Of a stretch of DNA of 64,000 nt, positions 18,394-31,276 are shown piece after piece. Made by a program: the position numbers and the translations under genes. How positions within the stretch are numbered: position 1 is the stretch's first letter; every line of letters begins with the position of its first letter. The notes below the pieces were generated by a model, which saw only the letters and a program-made list of their open reading frames with translations, ran no database searches and had not been told where the DNA came from. Origin of the DNA: Leadbetterella lacunae (GTDB lineage: Bacteria; Bacteroidota; Bacteroidia; Cytophagales; Spirosomataceae); contig NZ_JBHRYQ010000001.1 in NCBI RefSeq assembly GCF_042649125.1, positions 3,472,001 through 3,536,000 on the forward strand. The letters run 5' to 3'.

Positions 18394-19368
18394 ATGAAAA
18401 CCAGATTTTTACTTTTCCTTATCTGCGGAGTTTTAGTATTTAATAGCTCCATTGCTCAAAAACAAAAGAAAATAATAAAGACGCTTATAGTAGATGGGCA
18501 AAACAACCATAATCAGTGGCCGAAAATCACGTACATGATAAAAAAGGACTTGGAAGAAACAGGTCTTTTTAAAGTGGATGTAGAAAGAAGTGCTTTTACT
18601 TGGGGAGAAACCGAAGGCTTAATTGCTAACTTTCCAATTGCCGGTTTACCAGAAACCGAGGCTGTGCCAAAACCCCAAGCAGATCCTAATTATGCTCCGG
18701 ATTTTAAAAAGTATGACTTGGTTATTGTAAATTTTGGCTGGAATGCTGCACCATGGCCACAAGCCACGCAAGCCTCATTAGAAAAATTCATAAAAAATGG
18801 AGGCGGCTTAGTAGTTATTCACGCTGCCGACAATTCATTTCCTGCTTGGCCGGCCTATAATCAAATGATTGGTTTAGGTGGCTGGGGAGACAGAACCGAA
18901 AAAGATGGACCTTATGTTTACTATGATCAAGAAGGGAAATTAGTTAAAGACAATACTCCCGGAAAAGCAGGTTCACACGGTCCTCAGCATGAATACCAAA
19001 TAGAAATTAGAGAGAAAAATCATCCTATTACCAAGGGAATGCCTCTTAAATGGTTACACACCAAAGACGAGCTTTATGATAAGCTTAGAGGTCCAGCAGA
19101 AAACATGACGGTTTTGGCTACTGCTTATTCTTCTCCTGATAAAAAGGGAACAGGTCGAAATGAGCCTATGCTTATGACTATCGATTACGGGAAGGGAAGG
19201 ATTTTTCATACACCAATGGGTCATGTAGACTATTCAGTAGAGTGCGTAGGTTTCATTACGTGTTTGTTGCGAGGCTCTCAATGGGCAGCTACTGGCAAGG
19301 TCACTATTCCTATTCCATCAGATTTCCCTACTGCCGAAAAAACCAGCAGCAGAGTTTTTATTAAATAA
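18394..19368 (+). CDS. Secreted ThuA-domain protein
   Basis: The 324-residue protein has a signal peptide (VLVFNSSIAQ). The remainder is a ThuA-like glutamine-amidotransferase-fold domain: LIVDGQNNH at its start, YDLVIVNFGW near 110, NGGGLVVIHAADNSF near 143, and HTPMGHVDY near 280. ThuA proteins appear in carbohydrate utilisation clusters, but the reaction is unknown. The DoxX-like gene begins only 7 bp after its stop, so they are co-transcribed. Confidence 0.8.
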   Translation: MKTRFLLFLICGVLVFNSSIAQKQKKIIKTLIVDGQNNHNQWPKITYMIKKDLEETGLFKVDVERSAFTWGETEGLIANFPIAGLPETEAVPKPQADPNYAPDFKKYDLVIVNFGWNAAPWPQATQASLEKFIKNGGGLVVIHAADNSFPAWPAYNQMIGLGGWGDRTEKDGPYVYYDQEGKLVKDNTPGKAGSHGPQHEYQIEIREKNHPITKGMPLKWLHTKDELYDKLRGPAENMTVLATAYSSPDKKGTGRNEPMLMTIDYGKGRIFHTPMGHVDYSVECVGFITCLLRGSQWAATGKVTIPIPSDFPTAEKTSSRVFIK

Positions 19369-19375
19369 GATAAAT

Positions 19376-19744
19376 ATGAATAATAACAAAATAATTAAGT
19401 TGATTCTAACATTTTTCTTCGGAGCCTTCATGGTTTTTGGAGGGGCAAATCATTTCTTAAAACCAGAAATGTATTTTCCGTTTTTTCCTGATTTTTTGCC
19501 CAAAGAAATTTTGAACTATGGAGCAGGTGCTATCGAGATTGTGATAGGGGTGGGGGCATTTATTCCAAAGTTTAGAAAAGCGGCTTGTTTGGGTATTTTG
19601 ATTTTAATGCTAATGTTTTTACCCCTTCATATTTGGGATGTCTTTAGAGATTATCCCGCTATCGGTACACATGAGGCTGCTTTGGTCAGACTTCCAATCC
19701 AGTTTTTGTTTATTGCTTGGGCTTGGTTTATTTATAAAGACTAA
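19376..19744 (+). CDS. DoxX-like small membrane protein
   Basis: The 122-residue protein has four predicted membrane helices and the DoxX-like pattern GANHFLKPEMYF followed by GAGAIEIVIGVG and PLHIWDVF. Relatives are membrane proteins of uncertain redox-linked function. It forms a two-gene unit with the upstream ThuA gene and is followed by a terminator. Confidence 0.75.
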   Translation: MNNNKIIKLILTFFFGAFMVFGGANHFLKPEMYFPFFPDFLPKEILNYGAGAIEIVIGVGAFIPKFRKAACLGILILMLMFLPLHIWDVFRDYPAIGTHEAALVRLPIQFLFIAWAWFIYKD

Positions 19745-19766
19745 AATTCATTTAACTAAAAGAATA

Positions 19767-19803
19767 AAAGGGATGCAAATTGTAAAATTCGTATCCCTTT
19801 TTA
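19767..19803. terminator. Terminator after the ThuA-DoxX unit
   Basis: The stem AAAGGGAT/ATCCCTTT (19767-19774 with 19793-19800) has an 18-base loop and trailing T residues. It sits between convergent genes. Confidence 0.7.
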
Positions 19804-19824
19804 GTAATCGCACCTTAATTTGTA

Positions 19825-20772
19825 TTAATCAATAAAAGGAAGACCATCTAAGTTTGATAGCACCTTTTTGTCTACTGTTAAATCTAAAAAATTTACTACA
19901 GTTGGAAATATATCTACTATTGCAAGTCCATTATTAAACCGATTGTTCAGCTTATTTTTGTTTGTAATTATCCAAGTTGCTCTTTCTCTATCAGACTGCC
20001 CACCATGGTTTCGCCCTGTTTTTTCGTCTCTACCATGGTCGGTTGTAATTATTAAGAGCCAATCTTCGTCAAATTCCTTCTCTCTTTTTTCAATGGCCGA
20101 CCACAGTACACCAATTTGATTGTCCATATGTTTTACGGCGTCGGTCATTTGTGGAGAATCGCCAAACTTATGTCCCATGTCGTCGGTGTATTCCAAATAT
20201 ACCCAAGACAAATCTGGCCCGTGCAAGGTAATCGTTTCCGATGCTTTTTTAACCACAAGGTCATCTATGTTTTTAATAAAAAGTCTTTCTTTATCATGGG
20301 GAAACAAAACCGTGTCATTTTCATATCCATCAAAGACGAAATTTATCTTTAAATGGTCCGTTTCTGATAAGCCTTCACCCAAAAGTTTAGTTCTATTGTC
20401 TTTCCAAGTAGAAAAAATCCCTAGATTTAAATTAGGCTTAGCCTCCCTTGTTACTTTAAAAATCGTAGGATAAGAATAGTTGGGTGCTTTTATGGCATTC
20501 CCCCAAACATTGTGTTTGTTTGCCCAAGTTCCGGTCAGCATACTATTGTAACCAACTGCCGAAATTGTTGGAGATTCAGAAGCTCCCCCTTTTTCTCCAC
20601 CCACATAGGCGTCACCAAAACCTCCATTTTTCGAAATCTTATCTAAGTTTGGGGTGTCCGTATTTTTCAAAACATCTCTCGGGATTCCATCTACCAAAAC
20701 CAAAAGGCATTTTTTGTTTTGAGCGTAGCCTTCAAACGATAATAATAAAAGCAAAAAGACGTAAAATTTCAT
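19825..20772 (-). CDS. Secreted alkaline-phosphatase-superfamily phosphodiesterase/phosphatase
   Basis: The 315-residue protein has a signal peptide (LSFEGYAQ). Alkaline-phosphatase-superfamily metal sites are visible: VLVDGIPRD near residue 28, the nucleophile region ESPTISAVGYNSMLTG near 68 (Thr), the DDMGHKFGD aspartate and histidine near 195, and TTDHGRDEKTGRNHGG near 248-263. This resembles nucleotide pyrophosphatase/phosphodiesterases. The substrate is not determinable. Confidence 0.8.
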   Translation of the reverse strand: MKFYVFLLLLLSFEGYAQNKKCLLVLVDGIPRDVLKNTDTPNLDKISKNGGFGDAYVGGEKGGASESPTISAVGYNSMLTGTWANKHNVWGNAIKAPNYSYPTIFKVTREAKPNLNLGIFSTWKDNRTKLLGEGLSETDHLKINFVFDGYENDTVLFPHDKERLFIKNIDDLVVKKASETITLHGPDLSWVYLEYTDDMGHKFGDSPQMTDAVKHMDNQIGVLWSAIEKREKEFDEDWLLIITTDHGRDEKTGRNHGGQSDRERATWIITNKNKLNNRFNNGLAIVDIFPTVVNFLDLTVDKKVLSNLDGLPFID

Positions 20773-20913
20773 TTTTGAAAGTGTTTTTATGATTGAAAAG
20801 GAGAGGCCTCCTATTTTTTGGCAAAGAAACAGGCTTTCCTTTTTTTAATTATGTCGCTATCAATATCAAATCATTAAGTTTCGGTCATTTGACTTTGTAA
20901 AAAGCGAATCAAA

Positions 20914-21780
20914 TTAAACTTCCATTGAGAAGCTTCTTTCAAACTGTCCTCCTGCTTCTAAATCTATTATGCCTTCCTTATTTATTAGTTTTTGGTCTGT
21001 GTTTACAGCGTCCGCAATTCCACACCATGGTTCTATACACACAAATTCTGCGTTTTTGGCAGCCCAAATTCCCATATAAGGAAACGATTCAAATTTGAAA
21101 GTGAGAGAGTTTGGGTTTTTATCAGACTTTAAAGTAATGCTGTTGGATTTAAGATTTTTGAAAACTAAGGCATCTTCATAAAAAAGCTCTTTGTTCAATT
21201 GAAGTCGACGGGTATTTTTTTCAATTAATAGGGGGGTGGACATTACTAATCCTGCATCATCCAAAGGCCACTTTTCTAAATCTTCTTCTAAACTAAATTC
21301 CAAATAGTAATCATTATAAGTAAGGGTCGGGTCAATCGGACACTTAAAAGCAGGGTGGGCACCAATAGAAAACCAAATGTTTTGTTGGCTTGGGTTTGTT
21401 ACTTGATATTTTAATTCTAATGAATTTTCTACTATACTATAAATAAGTCTCAGCTCAAACTCAAAAGGATATATCGATTCTGTTTCAGCATTATTTTTCA
21501 ATAAGAAAGTTGCGGATTCTCCCAGATACTTTTCCACCTCGAAATCCATAGTCCTAGCAAAGCCATGTCTTGGTAAATTATACGATTTTCCTTCATGTAT
21601 ATACGTGTCATTTTTTAACCCTCCAACAATCGGAAACAACACGGGGGATGACTTGCCCCAAAACTCTGGTTTGGCATCCCAAATAAATTCAGTTTTTGTT
21701 TCAATACTATACAGGCTTACTAGCTCAGCTCCTTTTGGGTTTATAGTAGCTTTCAGTTTTTCATTCGAAATTTGTATCAT
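20914..21780 (-). CDS. Aldose 1-epimerase (galactose mutarotase-like, LacX type)
   Basis: The 288-residue cytoplasmic protein matches the aldose 1-epimerase superfamily: GAELVSLYS near residue 17, LFPIVGGLKNDTY near 50, LPRHGFAR near 70, FSIGAHPAFKCP near 140, and FVCIEPWCGIAD near 255 (candidate catalytic glutamate). It interconverts alpha and beta sugar anomers. It is a single gene whose promoter lies in the start of the rRNA upstream region. Confidence 0.85.
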   Translation of the reverse strand: MIQISNEKLKATINPKGAELVSLYSIETKTEFIWDAKPEFWGKSSPVLFPIVGGLKNDTYIHEGKSYNLPRHGFARTMDFEVEKYLGESATFLLKNNAETESIYPFEFELRLIYSIVENSLELKYQVTNPSQQNIWFSIGAHPAFKCPIDPTLTYNDYYLEFSLEEDLEKWPLDDAGLVMSTPLLIEKNTRRLQLNKELFYEDALVFKNLKSNSITLKSDKNPNSLTFKFESFPYMGIWAAKNAEFVCIEPWCGIADAVNTDQKLINKEGIIDLEAGGQFERSFSMEV

Positions 21781-22380
21781 ATGATATAAGGCGTTTTCGT
21801 TTTAGAATCTTTTTGTTTCAAATATAGCTATCAATTACTGTTCCCAGATATACTTAAAGTGTCAAGCCATTAAATGTTGCTTTAGTATCATGTGAGGTTT
21901 TCTTTAAAAAACAAGGTTGGAGTATAAAGACACTCTATATGTGATACAAAATTCATATTTTTAGATTTGTCAAAAAGTAAAAACCATAAAACATGGGGTA
22001 AAAAAACGGTGATTTTTTAATTTCTAATGAAAGAAGGAGAAATATATTCATAAGGATATGAGGATTTTTCTTTAAAAAGGTAAAAAGCATAAAGTAAATA
22101 TTGAAAAAACGGAGGCGAATAAGTCTACGATTATAATTATTTTGATAGTGAGCGAAGGTATTTTCAAAAAGAATTCAATTTAGTTATATAAAAATACCAA
22201 GGCCAAAAATGTAGGAGGATGATATTTTGGATTAAAAAGGCAAGAATTACGCAAAAAGGGGCGAGTAAATGAATAGGATTAAATAAAGAAGGTTTATAGA
22301 GATACGAAGTATTTAAAAATGTAAGTAATTGGGGTTAAGTAAGTTTAATAAAAGGGGTAAAAAAGATATGCAAGTATAAT

Positions 22381-22412
22381 TTGGAAATGCGGAAAAGTAA
22401 GTGGTATCTTTG
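22381..22412 (+). promoter_or_regulatory. rRNA promoter P1
   Basis: A TTG at 22381-22383 is separated by 21 bp from TATCTTTG at 22405-22412, an exact match to the Bacteroidota sigma-factor consensus (TTG at -33, TAnnTTTG at -7). It lies about 275 bp before mature 16S. Confidence 0.75.
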
Positions 22413-22500
22413 CACTCCCAAAACGGCAGAGGCGAATGAGTTAAAGCAAAAAACGGGAAATAAAGTTCATAATAATTCTTAATTTTTTTTCTCTTAAAAT

Positions 22501-22530
22501 TTGGAATGTAAAAAAAGGTTATTACCTTTG
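22501..22530 (+). promoter_or_regulatory. rRNA promoter P2
   Basis: A TTG at 22501-22503 is separated by 19 bp from TACCTTTG at 22523-22530, an exact TAnnTTTG match. Like P1 it is followed by CACYCC. Tandem promoters are usual for rRNA operons. Confidence 0.8.
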
Positions 22531-22604
22531 CACCCCGGTTGAGAGAGAGGGAAAAAATAGGGAGCTAATAGATAGCACAAGTTCACGATATAAAGTGGAA
22601 TAAA

Positions 22605-22621
22605 GTTCATTAACTTGTTGG
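22605..22621 (+). promoter_or_regulatory. boxA-like antitermination site before 16S
   Basis: GTTCATTAACTTGTTGG resembles the TTCTTTGACATATTG block I recall preceding 16S in Bacteroidota leaders, and GTACATTGACATGATGG at 24364-24380 before 23S. The paired placement supports a role in rRNA antitermination or processing. Confidence 0.45.
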
Positions 22622-22686
22622 GGATATAAACAAAGAAATTATACTAAAAATTTAAGTTGGGAGATCTTTTCGTATTAAAGTAATTT

Positions 22687-24193
<1,507 letters not shown>

Positions 24194-24404
24194 TAGAGAT
24201 AATCGGTCGCAAGATTGATGAAATAAACAAAGGAAGGGTCTTGAAGACTAAAAAAAAGGTATAATGGAAAGTTTATATTCCCACCGACAAGTTATGTTGG
24301 TATAGTAGCGATATTATATCACAATTTTAGTGGTTTTGTAGGAATACAACGAACTAGAGGAACGTACATTGACATGATGGAAAAGACTGAGAAAAGAAAT
24401 AACG
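24194..24404 (+). other. 16S-23S spacer without tRNA genes
   Basis: The spacer is only about 210 nt. I see no cloverleaf, no tRNA-Ile or tRNA-Ala sequence and no GGTTCGAATCC-type T arm. It contains a boxA-like block (24364-24380). Many Bacteroidota operons have tRNA-Ile and tRNA-Ala here. Confidence 0.8.
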
Positions 24405-27222
<2,818 letters not shown>

Positions 27223-27324
27223 TTTAATTTTCAGTCTTTTCTATTGGCAATGTGTTACAATCAATTGTAATACAGAGCAATGTCAAAAATATTAAAAGCT
27301 TCTAAAGAGATTTAGAAACTATTG

Positions 27325-27415
27325 AAGACCTTCATGGTGTCAATAGGGAGGGCGATGCGACGTTTCGCCGGTGCGACGAATCGCAACACATCTTCCGATT
27401 GAGAAATGAAAGGTA
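27325..27415 (+). pseudogene. Degenerate 5S rRNA 5' copy in the 23S-5S spacer
   Basis: The stretch AGACCTTCATGGTGTCAATAGGG at 27327-27349 is identical to the start of the real 5S at 27419-27442. After it comes about 30 nt of unrelated GC-rich hairpin (GCGACGTTTCGC), then CAACACATCTTCCGATT, which resembles AACACCTCTTCCCATT of 5S, and then no further 5S. It cannot fold as 5S and looks like a damaged duplicate. Confidence 0.6.
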
Positions 27416-27426
27416 CTAAAGACCTT

Positions 27427-27537
27427 CATGGTGTCAATAGGGCGGGTGAACACCTCTTCCCATTTCGAACAGAGCAGTTAAGCCCCGCACCGCCGATGGT
27501 ACTTGGATCAAACCCGGGAGAGTAGGTAGATGCCAGT
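27427..27537 (+). rRNA. rrf: 5S ribosomal RNA
   Basis: The 5S core is recognisable (CATTTCGAACAGAGCAGTTAAG and the GATGGTACTTGGATC region). The ends close as helix I: TGGTGTC at 27429-27435 pairs with GATGCCA at 27529-27535, allowing G-U pairs. Length is about 111 nt. A terminator follows 20 nt later. Confidence 0.93.
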
Positions 27538-27557
27538 TATTTATTGAAGAACAAAGA

Positions 27558-27584
27558 CCTCAACAGAAATGTTGGGGTTTTTTT
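27558..27584 (+). terminator. rRNA operon terminator
   Basis: The stem CCTCAAC/GTTGGGG (27558-27564 with 27571-27577) has the loop AGAAAT and is followed by seven T residues. This is the strongest terminator in the window and ends the rRNA operon. Confidence 0.9.
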
Positions 27585-27649
27585 GTGCCCAAAAACTACT
27601 GCGATTTTTTTATTCGCTGGGTAGGTTTTAAAAGTTATATTTTGAGTTA

Positions 27650-27795
27650 AATCCGGGTGAGTAACGGGCTGGTGTATCAGTGGTGCGTCATTCTGATAAG
27701 TGACAGATGTTTATTAAGGTCAAAAAGCTTAACAGAAATGGTGAGTTTTTTTGTGCCTAAAAAGTAAAGCGATTTTTTAAATCGCTGTTTAAGTT
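27650..27795 (+). repeat. Decayed second copy of the 5S 3' end and rRNA terminator
   Basis: Blocks reappear in the same order as at 27495-27610: CCGGG-GAGTA, TTTATT-A, AACAGAAATG-TGAG-TTTTTTTGTGCC (27739-27760) and GCGATTTTTT-AT-CGCTG. The copies differ at many positions. With the damaged 5' 5S copy upstream, this suggests past tandem duplication of the 5S/terminator unit. Confidence 0.6.
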
Positions 27796-27869
27796 TGGTT
27801 CCCATTTAGTGCTTGTTTATAGGTTATACTGAATCTTTTTCGAAGCAAGTAGTAGTCGAGAGTTTGTGG

Positions 27870-28080
27870 TACTTGAAACGCTTATTAATCTCGTCTACGC
27901 TCGATTTGACAATGGTCTCCGCTCGATTTGACGGTGTGGGCTCGGTTTGGCAATCTTGTCTGTTCGAGCGTTAGTCTAGAGCTGCGGTACTTTAATCGCC
28001 TATGAATCTCGTCTCCGCTCGATTTGACGGTGGGGGTTTCGTTTTGTGGCATTCTTGTCTTCTCGAGCGTTAGTCGGAGC
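27870..28080 (+). repeat. Dispersed repeat cluster, left (copies A-C)
   Basis: Three copies of a block close to AATCTCGTCTCCGCTCGAT followed by TTGAC lie at 27870-27910, 27915-27932 and 27988-28030. Full copies are preceded by ACTT-AA-CGC-TAT-. Interspersed are two TTCGAGCGTTAGTC blocks (27963 and 28062). The same family recurs at 33059-33227 in the same orientation. Confidence 0.75.
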
Positions 28081-28086
28081 TATTTG

Positions 28087-28224
28087 TTACTGAATGTCTT
28101 TATCGCCATTTACTACGAAGTCTCCTTTGTGGAGTTGTTTGTTTACTATTTGTTCAGTGCCTACTTGCTGGGCTGCTGCTGAAATGGCCCAAACCCACAG
28201 TAAGGTCAGTAAAGTATGTTTCAT
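28087..28224 (-). pseudogene. 45-codon fragment with signal peptide
   Basis: The minus strand reads MKHTLLTLLWVWAISAAAQ, a good signal peptide, then 26 residues (VGTEQIVNKQLHKGDF...) and a stop. The mature part is too short for a known protein. It looks like the detached N-terminus of a secreted protein, perhaps of the same kind as the broken toxin gene at 29.5-31.0 kb (inference), although a real small secreted peptide cannot be excluded. Confidence 0.4.
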
Positions 28225-28672
28225 GTTGTTTCGGTTTTTGTGGTTTTTCAATTTTGTATCTGTGGTCTATTTTATTTTTAATTACGTTATTTCTTTTTAG
28301 TATTAATTGCTTTTAATAGCCATATTCCTTCTAATAAATACTGCCTTGTATAAATTCTCTTTTGCTCTCTTTGATTCACTAGTTTGTTTAAATTCGTACT
28401 TATTCAATGTTTCATAGATTGCCTATTAAAGTGGGTCTTAATTTTACTTTGTCTATAATATTCAACTTAATTTGTTTGGCTAAACCATTATTTCTTTTGA
28501 CAGTTGGATATTTCGTTTGCTCTCTTATTTGATATTCAGTTTCTGTATTTTTTTCTATTGTAGACTTTTTTGTTTATATTTTAGGAGCTTCTGCGGTCAA
28601 AGATCGTTTTCTCTAGGGTGTAAGTGGAATCTTCCGTAGGTAATTTTAACACTAATAAACAAACCTTTCATT
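28225..28672. other. AT-rich gene-poor stretch
   Basis: About 450 bp of T-rich plus strand lie between the signal-peptide fragment and the immunity-like gene. I see no credible gene, RNA or repeat. Confidence 0.4.
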
Positions 28673-29554
28673 CTAAATCTTTCTCAATTTCATTTCTTTC
28701 AGGTTGAATTCGTATTTTTCTTCTTCGCCCCATTGAAAACTGAAAACATCATTATTTATCCACTTTTCATCTGTAAAACAAAATGGAGGAACTTCGCCAC
28801 CTCCGGTTTTAAATGGCTCATATTGTTTAAAATCAATTCTGTTGAGTAATACAGCTGAGTTTTCTTTTTGTCCTATTTCGAAATATTCAATATTGAAATT
28901 ATCTCTATTATTTTGCATGTCTTTATAGTACGTTTTTTCTAGGCCTTCTATTTTTAATAATGCCAATCTATAGCTATCATAGTAAAACCCACTTTTAGAT
29001 TGAATTCTTGCTACATATGTCTTTTTTTTATTTTGGTACGATTTAAGGATAATAGGCAAATAGAAATCTGAAGTACACATAAAATTATATGCGTTTGATA
29101 TCTCTGTAGTTTCAATTTGGAATTTTTCACAAAAAACCAAGATTGAATTATAAATACATGTTAGTAAATAAATGTATCTTTCATTTTCAGAATCTAATGA
29201 GTATAATTTAGTTATTGAAATTAGTAATCTAGTTGAACCCATATATTGTCCTATTTTGTAACCTAGTTTAATAAAATCATGTTCAATTTCATTTATTTTT
29301 TCTTGACTTAAATTATCTATATCTACAAAACTTACACTTAACCAATCGGTATTTGGAAATTTTACTTTCTCATAAAATAATACAATGAAATTCGATGCAA
29401 TTTTAGAGGTAATATCTCCAATTAGATGTCTGATATTATCGTTGTTTAAGACATTTGCTTTTTTTATTGAATCATAAATACTTTCGAAAGGATTCATTGA
29501 GTATAAAGGTCCAATTTCATATACTTTCAAATACTTTAAATTTTTATTTTCCAT
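28673..29554 (-). CDS. Unknown 293-residue protein, candidate immunity protein
   Basis: The protein has no signal peptide or membrane helix and is rich in Tyr, Asn and Lys. I recognise no family. Its start overlaps by 11 bases the stop of the toxin-like reading frame at 29544-29840, the arrangement of a polymorphic toxin C-terminus followed by its immunity gene. The reading frame is intact although the upstream gene is wrecked. The cytoplasmic character fits protection against a nuclease toxin (inference from position only). Confidence 0.55.
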   Translation of the reverse strand: MENKNLKYLKVYEIGPLYSMNPFESIYDSIKKANVLNNDNIRHLIGDITSKIASNFIVLFYEKVKFPNTDWLSVSFVDIDNLSQEKINEIEHDFIKLGYKIGQYMGSTRLLISITKLYSLDSENERYIYLLTCIYNSILVFCEKFQIETTEISNAYNFMCTSDFYLPIILKSYQNKKKTYVARIQSKSGFYYDSYRLALLKIEGLEKTYYKDMQNNRDNFNIEYFEIGQKENSAVLLNRIDFKQYEPFKTGGGEVPPFCFTDEKWINNDVFSFQWGEEEKYEFNLKEMKLRKI

Positions 29555-30989
29555 TTTTTCCTATTTGATCTTGAACATATTTTAATGCCCTTCTAACTCT
29601 TTCGTTTTCAGCAGCAATAGGATTCCAGGGGTCATCATTTTTAAAACTCGGTAATTTATGTTTGGGAGGTAATTTCCCCCACTTTATATACAATGTATAA
29701 TGTGCAATTAAAGAATATTCCAATAATCTGGCAGTGACATCATCTAAGTTAGAAAAAATTATAGCATAATCAAAAGTAGTAACATTGTACTCTAAATTAA
29801 AATTTCTCTTTTTAGTATCTGGTCTATCATAAGATTTGTTCTAACAAGTCATTCCATATTTTGCTACTTCAATAGGGTGAGGTGGATTTTTGTAATGTTC
29901 AAAATTAGGCCCCCAAATAACATAAACAATGCAGTTTCCGTTTATGCCTGTTGGAAGGGCATGGTCAATGTCAATTGAAATATTTACTGGTACTACAACT
30001 GGTAGTTTAACTGCCAGCAAATAGGGCTCTAAAACACCTGCTCCATAATCTTTGTTTTGATCCGAAGTTACCAAAAACGGAATGGTACTTATTGCAGTTA
30101 CTGATGCAGAGATACTAAAACCTAAAATTCGGGCCAATGATTGTCCAATGACCATTTCTAAACCTTCAAGCGTATAGGCTAAGGAACTAATTGAAGTACC
30201 TACTGAAATAGTGTTACTTTCAGTTACTCCTAAAGCTAATGAATAGGCAAGTTTATTGTAGTTTGTTTCGATGCTTGATTTCCAAATCTGCAACCCACTC
30301 CACTTGTAGTACCCATATAATAATTAAATGTCCAAGAATCTTTTTCGCCATACTTTGAATAGTGGGCTACAAATAATTCACCATCTAATTCGAATCTTAC
30401 TAAAGCTGAAGAATGAACAGGTACATTTTTGGGTGTGTTTGTTGTAAATAAAGGTTTAGCTTAAGACTCAGCTGAGCGTTGTATGTACTTGGGCCGGGGG
30501 CTGTATATTCGGGTTTATTGGGTGCTCCGCTTATTGGGTTGCCGTTTAGCATCCAAGTTATGTTGTAGTTGCCAAAGGTGTTGGGGCCTTCAAAGGGCAG
30601 CACTTTTAAGGTTAGGGGCTGTTGTTAGAGGCATTGAGGTTTTCGGGTATGGCATTGGCCACCTTAAACTCCCTCACGGAATTTTTCCAATTGTTGGGGC
30701 TAATGCACTGCAGATAATAACTGCCGGGTCCGGTGGCGGAAATAGTTGGAGTAAGGTATGTGTTAAACAGATGACCGGCGGTTTCAAAAAGATTTACCGA
30801 AGCGGAGTTTTGCCTAAAGGTTTCTTTTGCTGCCCCGTCTTTGAGTACGTACCATTTGTAAGTGTAGCCTGCTGGGGCGTTTGTACCTGTCAATGTAATA
30901 TTTTGGCCTACACATGCGTAGTTTGGACCTGTGGGTATTGGGACTATATCGTGTGGGATTAAACCTTTACCGTTTAGTTTCTTGCTTTT
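29544..30989 (-). pseudogene. Broken secreted toxin-like gene with Ig-like repeats and a GIY-YIG-like C-terminus
   Basis: On the minus strand a single protein can be followed through several frames. Segment 1 (30989-30612) is an Ig/PKD-like domain (GPNYACVGQNITLTGTNAP, YKWYVL). A frameshift near 30610 leads to a second such domain (LTLKVLPFEGPNTFGNYNI, ending about 30440). Another shift leads to ALVRFELDGELFVAHYSKYG and FNYYMGTTSG, and another near 30295 to the last segment, which has an in-frame TAG at 29841-29843 and then 98 codons ending at 29544. Across the TAG, VYVI, KYGMT, YDRP and RLLEYSLI are spaced like the Tyr, Gly, Arg and Glu motifs of GIY-YIG nucleases. The 5' end is missing. The nuclease call is tentative. 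Confidence 0.6.
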
Positions 30990-31276
30990 CTAAAAGTATA
31001 TTTCTGTTAGATATAAAAAGGCTGAAGAACGAATTTCTACTTTATTGTTTTTTGATGAAATCAATAAATGGTAAACATCTTTAAGGATTTTATAGATGAA
31101 AATTTGAGGCTAAATACATGCCACTAAAACTTGAGGTTTAACGGTACGGACTTTGTACGATTATATTTATTGCGATTATGTCAATTTTATTGTTGAAGTC
31201 AGACATTTTTACGATTTAAAATGAAAACTAGCCAAGCCCATTGAATAAGTCGGTATATTTCAATAAAAGTCGCTAT

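Larger units (their letters stand above)
21781..22686. other. Upstream and leader region of the rRNA operon
   Basis: No gene is visible in these 906 bp. The plus strand from about 21950 to 22400 is strikingly rich in A and G. A block AAAACGG-GAGGCGAAT-AGT occurs at 22104-22124 and again just after the first promoter at 22420-22442. AATAAAGTTCAT occurs twice, near 22459 and 22599. The two rRNA promoters and a boxA-like site are annotated separately. Confidence 0.6.

Noticed and set aside
24194..24404. tRNA genes in the rRNA spacer
   Set aside because: No acceptor stem, anticodon loop or T-arm consensus could be found.
28094..28300. 68-codon plus-strand frame
   Set aside because: It is antisense to the signal-peptide fragment, which is the better reading.
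30483..30962. 159-codon plus-strand frame
   Set aside because: It is antisense to the broken toxin gene; the minus strand gives the convincing Ig-like protein sequence.
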